DNA of 64,000 nt. Origin: Angomonas deanei. Its lineage: Eukaryota > Euglenozoa > Kinetoplastea > Trypanosomatida > Trypanosomatidae. How positions within the stretch are numbered: the first letter of the stretch is position 1; the number at the start of each line of letters is the position of its first letter. Location: assembly GCA_903995115.1 (NCBI GenBank), contig LR877149.1, forward strand, positions 682,001-746,000, written 5' to 3'. Below are positions 59,885 through 64,000 of the stretch, piece by piece. A program made the position numbers and the translations under genes. The notes below the pieces were generated by a model. The model was not told the origin of the DNA, did not search any database, and saw only the letters and a list, made by a program, of their open reading frames with translations.

Positions 59885-60145
59885 TCGTTCGGATATATAA
59901 AAATAAAAATAAGTGTAAGTTTTTTTTTTTTTTACGGATAGAAGGATAAATGGAAAAGATTACGCTGTGTGTCTTACTTTCCCTTCCCCGTGATCTATTG
60001 CTCCTCTTTCCTCTTTTTTATTATTATTTTTAAAAGCTACACACACCTTTATAGAATCACCATAAAAAAGAAGACAGATTTTATCCGTCTTGTGAAGGGG
60101 AAGGAAAAAAATTATTATATATAGAATAATAAAAAAAACAACAAT

Positions 60146-61588
60146 ATGTTATCCTACAGTCACCCCTATCACACCAATCCTGCCATAAAGGATCCACTAC
60201 CCCACACCGACTACTTCTTCCAACGAAGAAAAAGTTTCGGTAGTTCTCCCTCCCTCCGGACCCCGTCGCAACATCGGCCATCCTTAGAGAGACGGGATAC
60301 CCCCACCGAGGAGGGGAGCCAAGGGCTTTCCGGCCGGACCTCCGTGCAGACGATACTACAACCGTATTATAATAGGAATCGTATTAATAATAATAATAGT
60401 AAGTCTCGCTCCCGCAGTACCGGCGCTAGCTCGCAACCGCTGACGGAAGTCAGTCCGCTAACACCCACACCCTTCATTAGACATCACAATCCTCATCATA
60501 ATGACCCCGATGAAGGAAGAAAAAGAGTCAGTCTGGGGGATGTTACGCTAGAGGAGAGTGTAGTGAAGGGTTTACTGCAATACTTGGAGAAGGAAACACA
60601 AAAACAGAACAATCATAGTAACAATAATAAGGAGAATCACCCACCGACGCTCACCAATCGGTCCGCCAATCGCCTACCACCCTCCAAGAAGGTGGAACCC
60701 CACCCCAAGGAACGAATGGCCCAACCCCCCACAACACGTGAAAGTGAAATCGTCAAAAACAATAATTGTACCAGAACCTTTATTGATTGTCATCCTCATT
60801 GTAATAATAATACAGACAAGGCGCAGGTCGCCGTCTGTCAGCAGTGTGGCACCCAGGTACGACAGCTACGGGACAGCTACAAGCAAGTCACGCTGAATCT
60901 CATTACCGAAATACACAAGATGGAAACCGAAAAGGAAAAGAAGGAAGTATTGATTCAAAAGCTGTCCAAGAATTTGTTACACGTGATAGAAAAACAAAGT
61001 AATAATCCTCCTCCTAATAATAATAATAATAGTTTTGAGCGGTGGTGTCAGTCGCAGCAAGGTGTGCTCGCCCAGCTGCGCACCTCCATGCAGGGACTAG
61101 ACCACGACTTGGTAGAACTAAAACAAATGATAAAAGCATCCAAAGAGGACGATATCGCCAATACCAATACTCATTATTATCCTGACAAGAAGAAGTCTAC
61201 GCTAGAGGACGATGTATTCTCCGTGGTGGAGGTACAGTACGATAGACGGCTTACCGCACTAGAGCGACATCAGACGGCGATGGCGACCACATTAGAAAAA
61301 CTGAACCGTCTCGTGTCGGTTTCTCTCCAGCCGTTCCAGGAGGCGGTGGAAGGGGCGCGCACCGGCAACACGACGAGCAGTACGACGAGCGGGGGTAATG
61401 ATAAGAACAACTTTTCAGACAGTACGAACAATAATAATAATGCGAGTGGTTATGATTTACACTTGTACCAGAGTGTACTCAGTAGCGGCCTCTTTGATCC
61501 TCCTCTGCGGGATCACAGTGTGGGCGGGAACTCCTCCACCACTACCACCTACTCTGGTGTGAGGGGGATGGATGTGCTTCGCATTTAA
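60146..61588 (+). CDS. Asn-rich coiled-coil protein of unknown function
   Basis: This encodes 480 residues. Polar, low-complexity and Asn-rich (NNNNSKSRSRST, NNPPPNNNNNS, DSTNNNNNAS), with AAT/AAC trinucleotide runs at the DNA level. A central CxxC pair (VCQQCGTQV) precedes a charged coiled coil (QVTLNLITEIHKMETEKEKKE, LIQKLSKNLL). Two further helical stretches follow (LAQLRTSMQGLDHDLVELKQM and RLTALERHQTAMATTLEKLN). No membrane segments are visible. A cytoskeletal or basal-body-type scaffold protein would look like this, but nothing specific is recognised. Confidence 0.6.
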   Translation: MLSYSHPYHTNPAIKDPLPHTDYFFQRRKSFGSSPSLRTPSQHRPSLERRDTPTEEGSQGLSGRTSVQTILQPYYNRNRINNNNSKSRSRSTGASSQPLTEVSPLTPTPFIRHHNPHHNDPDEGRKRVSLGDVTLEESVVKGLLQYLEKETQKQNNHSNNNKENHPPTLTNRSANRLPPSKKVEPHPKERMAQPPTTRESEIVKNNNCTRTFIDCHPHCNNNTDKAQVAVCQQCGTQVRQLRDSYKQVTLNLITEIHKMETEKEKKEVLIQKLSKNLLHVIEKQSNNPPPNNNNNSFERWCQSQQGVLAQLRTSMQGLDHDLVELKQMIKASKEDDIANTNTHYYPDKKKSTLEDDVFSVVEVQYDRRLTALERHQTAMATTLEKLNRLVSVSLQPFQEAVEGARTGNTTSSTTSGGNDKNNFSDSTNNNNNASGYDLHLYQSVLSSGLFDPPLRDHSVGGNSSTTTTYSGVRGMDVLRI

Positions 61589-61910
61589 GGAAAAAAAAAA
61601 AAAGAAAAGATGGACGGCAAACGCACATTTTTTTTTTTTTTATATATCTGATTTATAGATGCATTTGTATATTCCCATAGAAGGAATGAACATCTGTTTT
61701 TTTTTTTTTTTTTCCTTTCCTTATGAATGCTTACTTTTTTTTTTTTTGCTGCTTATCACCCCCGCCCTCTCTCTATTTTTCTTTTTCTTTTCAAAAAAGT
61801 AACAGCAATTGGTTTTTTTTATTCACGCGCCAATTTTTTTTTTTTTTTTAGTTGGCCCCCCCTATCACTATTGTAAAATTCTCACCTAGTACCTCTATTT
61901 ATCACACCCC
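61589..61910. other. Intergenic spacer
   Basis: Several T tracts of 12 to 18 nt (about 61628-61640, 61697-61713, 61734-61747) and the acceptor region of the next gene. No gene was recognised. Confidence 0.5.
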
Positions 61911-62754
61911 ATGCCACCGCCATCGAAGCAGTGCGTCGCCCGGCTACAGCGGGAGTTGAAAAATATAAAAAAAGCAGTGGAGGAGTGTAAGAAAAAGAAG
62001 GCAGACGGACTGCAGGAGGTTTACTACAATGCCGCCCCGGACGAGCGCGATATCCTCGTGTGGTACTTTTTTTTTCGAGGCACCCCCAGCGGAAGAGGCG
62101 AATCCCCCTAGTACCGACGCCCCCGCGGAGGAGAAGGGCTTTGGCCTCTTTTCTCGTAAGCGGGTAAGACCGTCGAGCGCCGACTGCTACGCCGGTGGTC
62201 GGTACATGGGCAAACTGGTCTTCCCTCACGACTACCCTTACAAACCACCCAAAGTCTTCATGCTCACCCCTTCCGGTCGGCTCCAGGTCAACCAGGAAAT
62301 CTGCCTCAGCAACAGCTCCTTCCACCCTGAGAGCTGGAGCCCTCTGTGGGGGCTGGACTCTATCCTGATTGGACTCATCTCCTTCTTTTTTTCGTCGGAG
62401 TCGACGACGGGGGCGGTGGTGACGGAGGAGAGTCACCGGCGGGAGCTGGCGGCGGCGAGTAGGCGGTACAACTGCACCACGCTGAAGAGCCTCTACCAGA
62501 AATACTTTCAGGACGACTACGAGGAGGATTGCCGTTTGATAGAGTCGGTGAGCCAGCTGCGCGGCGGTGGGGGAGAGGAAAAGGCACCGTCGTGTCAGGC
62601 AGTGAACCCACCAACGGCGGCGGCGGACCCCATCGATCACCCTGTGGCACCCTCGCCCAAGGCAAAGAAGGGAGGGGATACCTCCGTGAATGCGCTGCTG
62701 TGGGCGCTCCTGGCGGTCGTCGCGGTCCTAGGCTATTCCTGTTTTCTACGCTGA
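61911..62754 (+). CDS. UBC6: Ubc6/UBE2J-type ER-anchored ubiquitin-conjugating enzyme (one-base break)
   Basis: Start MPPPSKQCVARLQRELKNIKK, then DERDILVWYFF, YAGGRYMGKLVFPHDYPYKPPKVFML, TPSGRLQVNQEICLS and SFHPESWSPLWGLDSILIGLISFF match the UBE2J/Ubc6 E2 family, with the catalytic cysteine in EICLS. The product ends in a hydrophobic anchor (ALLWALLAVVAVLGYSCFL) as in Ubc6, placing the enzyme on the cytosolic face of the ER in ER-associated degradation. Reading breaks at the T9 run 62067-62075. With eight T the frame runs on to 62754 without interruption, so a consensus error is likely. An insert of about 35 residues (APPAEEANPPSTDAPAEEKG and beyond) between strand 2 and the YAGGRYMG loop is unusual for E2 folds. 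Confidence 0.85.
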
Positions 62755-63032
62755 GGGAGGAAAAATGAAAATAGAACAAGAATCATAATCATCAATAGAG
62801 TCATGCGCTTTCTTATATATTAACCATTTTCTCTTGTTCTTCTTTTCGTTGTGCTGACGTACTGTCACCACTGAACCTCTTCGCTCATACCGGTGTACTC
62901 TGTGTGGTGCTTTTCTCCATTTTTTTTTTTTTCCTATCCTCACTTTCTGTCTTTCTCTCTTTCCTAGTCCTGATTTCTTTGCGCTTTTTTTTTTTTTAAA
63001 AAAAACACTTTTTATAATCATCTCACAAGAAA

Positions 63033-63638
63033 ATGGGTTGCTGCACTTGCAAGGTTAGCACGATCATCTACTGCATCCTCCAATGCCTGTCCCTCGTCTT
63101 CACTGTCCTGGGTACCGCCTTTGGCCAGTACAAGCTCAAGTCCGATACGCAGAATGCCGATGGTGACATGAACTGGGATGGGTACGTGAAGGATGACTAC
63201 TGCGTGACCCTCTGGGGTGCCAAGGACAAGTGCTACTCCGGTGGTTACAGCAAGGCGTCCACCAAGGACTTCTACAAGGGATGCCCCAACCGCCAGAAGC
63301 GCTTCCGTGCCGCGGAGGTGTTGTCGATCATTTCGATTGTCCTCATCGCCCTCGCTGCCATCTTTGGCTTCATCTCCCTCTGCTGCTGCAGCTGCCTCCG
63401 TGTGGTGTGCCTCATCCTTGGCATCATCACCGTCGGTACCCTCTGTGTTGTCTGGGCCATGGTCGCAGATAGCTTCAACAACAAGCACGACGACTTCAAT
63501 ATTGCCGCTGTTGTCGACGCCAACAGCTACTGCGGTAAGCTGCAGCCCATCTACAACTACGATGCGGGCTTCGCGCTCCTCATTGTCGGCTGGGCACTGC
63601 AGTTCATCAACTGCATCATCGTCATGCTGCCCTGTTAA
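63033..63638 (+). CDS. Amastin-family surface glycoprotein
   Basis: This encodes 201 residues. Four hydrophobic segments (about 8-27, 90-112, 117-140 and 180-199) with a large cysteine-containing loop after the first. The signature CVTLWGAKDKC fits the amastin motif C-x-[ST]-LWG-x4-C. Amastins are kinetoplastid-restricted four-pass membrane proteins at the cell surface, best known for abundant amastigote forms in Leishmania and T. cruzi, with smaller sets in monoxenous species. The function is not settled. C-ending codon bias suggests good expression. This is a single copy in the window, with nothing array-like beside it. Confidence 0.9.
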   Translation: MGCCTCKVSTIIYCILQCLSLVFTVLGTAFGQYKLKSDTQNADGDMNWDGYVKDDYCVTLWGAKDKCYSGGYSKASTKDFYKGCPNRQKRFRAAEVLSIISIVLIALAAIFGFISLCCCSCLRVVCLILGIITVGTLCVVWAMVADSFNNKHDDFNIAAVVDANSYCGKLQPIYNYDAGFALLIVGWALQFINCIIVMLPC

Positions 63639-64000
63639 GAGGGGGGAGAGAGACGTGAGTGAGAAAAAAAAAAAAAGAAGGAAATAAAGAGGGGAGAACC
63701 TCTTTACGAATCAACCGGAAAAATGGACGCTTTTTTTTTCTTTTCGCATGAATTTTTTTATTTTTAACTTCTTGTTTTGTTTGCGAGTTCCTTTTTTTAT
63801 TATTTTAATTCCCCCTTCTTTTTTTTTCGAACAATGTAATAAAGATGAGAGAGAATAACGTCTTCTTTTGTTTTTGTTTTTTTGAATTTCTTTGGGTTTT
63901 TTTATATTATTTTTTTTTTTCATTCATGATGTATTTCGTATACCCCCGCAAAAAGTTTAAAAAAAGGAAAAAGAAAAGTAACTAAAAATAAAAAGAAATG
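63639..64000. other. Intergenic spacer at window end
   Basis: AT-rich with A and T runs, including TTTTTTTTTTCATTC near 63912-63926. It is the 3' region of the amastin gene, and the window ends before any further gene can be seen. Confidence 0.5.

Overview
The window looks like one end of a kinetoplastid (trypanosomatid) polycistronic gene cluster. About 30 protein genes all lie on the + strand, no gene needs an intron, and intergenic spacers are short. Most genes are preceded by a pyrimidine tract followed by an AG, the layout of spliced-leader trans-splicing and coupled polyadenylation. Lineage markers agree: an amastin, a T. cruzi-type tyrosine aminotransferase, a tandem array of PP1-type phosphatases, several mitochondrial proteins without obvious relatives outside the group, and giant repetitive coiled-coil proteins resembling flagellar attachment zone (FAZ) proteins. 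The genus cannot be fixed from sequence alone. The genes use ordinary stop codons.

Layout. 1-2900 is a GC-rich, gene-free block with imperfect tandem repeats. 2900-5152 is AT-rich, with homopolymer runs and a TA microsatellite. 5153-24835 holds three related giant coiled-coil genes, A (about 11.6 kb), B (about 5.1 kb) and C (about 2.5 kb). They share an N-terminal region, have heptad-based repeat arrays, and end in the same half-domain. 25322-41501 is a housekeeping stretch: a small zinc-ribbon protein, a C9orf85/DUF2039 protein, a TMEM216/TMEM17-like ciliary membrane protein, three mitochondrial proteins (one with an SOD-like fold), NOC4, tyrosine aminotransferase, an M20 acetylornithine deacetylase-like hydrolase, an SDR-like protein and an acidic protein. 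42213-49689 is a five-member PP1 array. 49980-63638 carries KEOPS subunit Pcc1, eEF1B-beta, a stand-alone copy of its N-terminal domain, a divergent RS-rich PP1, ribosomal protein uL13, a zinc-finger protein, a mitochondrial PPR-like protein, RPB6, an Asn-rich coiled-coil protein, a Ubc6-type E2 and an amastin.

Two themes stand out. First, repeat families are being homogenised. A 303-bp tract is identical in all three giant genes, a 4,239-bp offset duplication lies inside gene A, and two PP1 genes share their upstream region. Spacing between repeat copies in gene A changes only in steps of 7 residues, so expansion and contraction keep the coiled-coil register. Second, several conserved genes are interrupted by single-base changes in short homopolymers. 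These look more like consensus errors than decay, while irregular breaks inside the giant genes could be real or assembly artefacts. One PP1 copy (47275-48177) is different: it is open throughout but has lost two metal-binding residues and is probably a pseudophosphatase.
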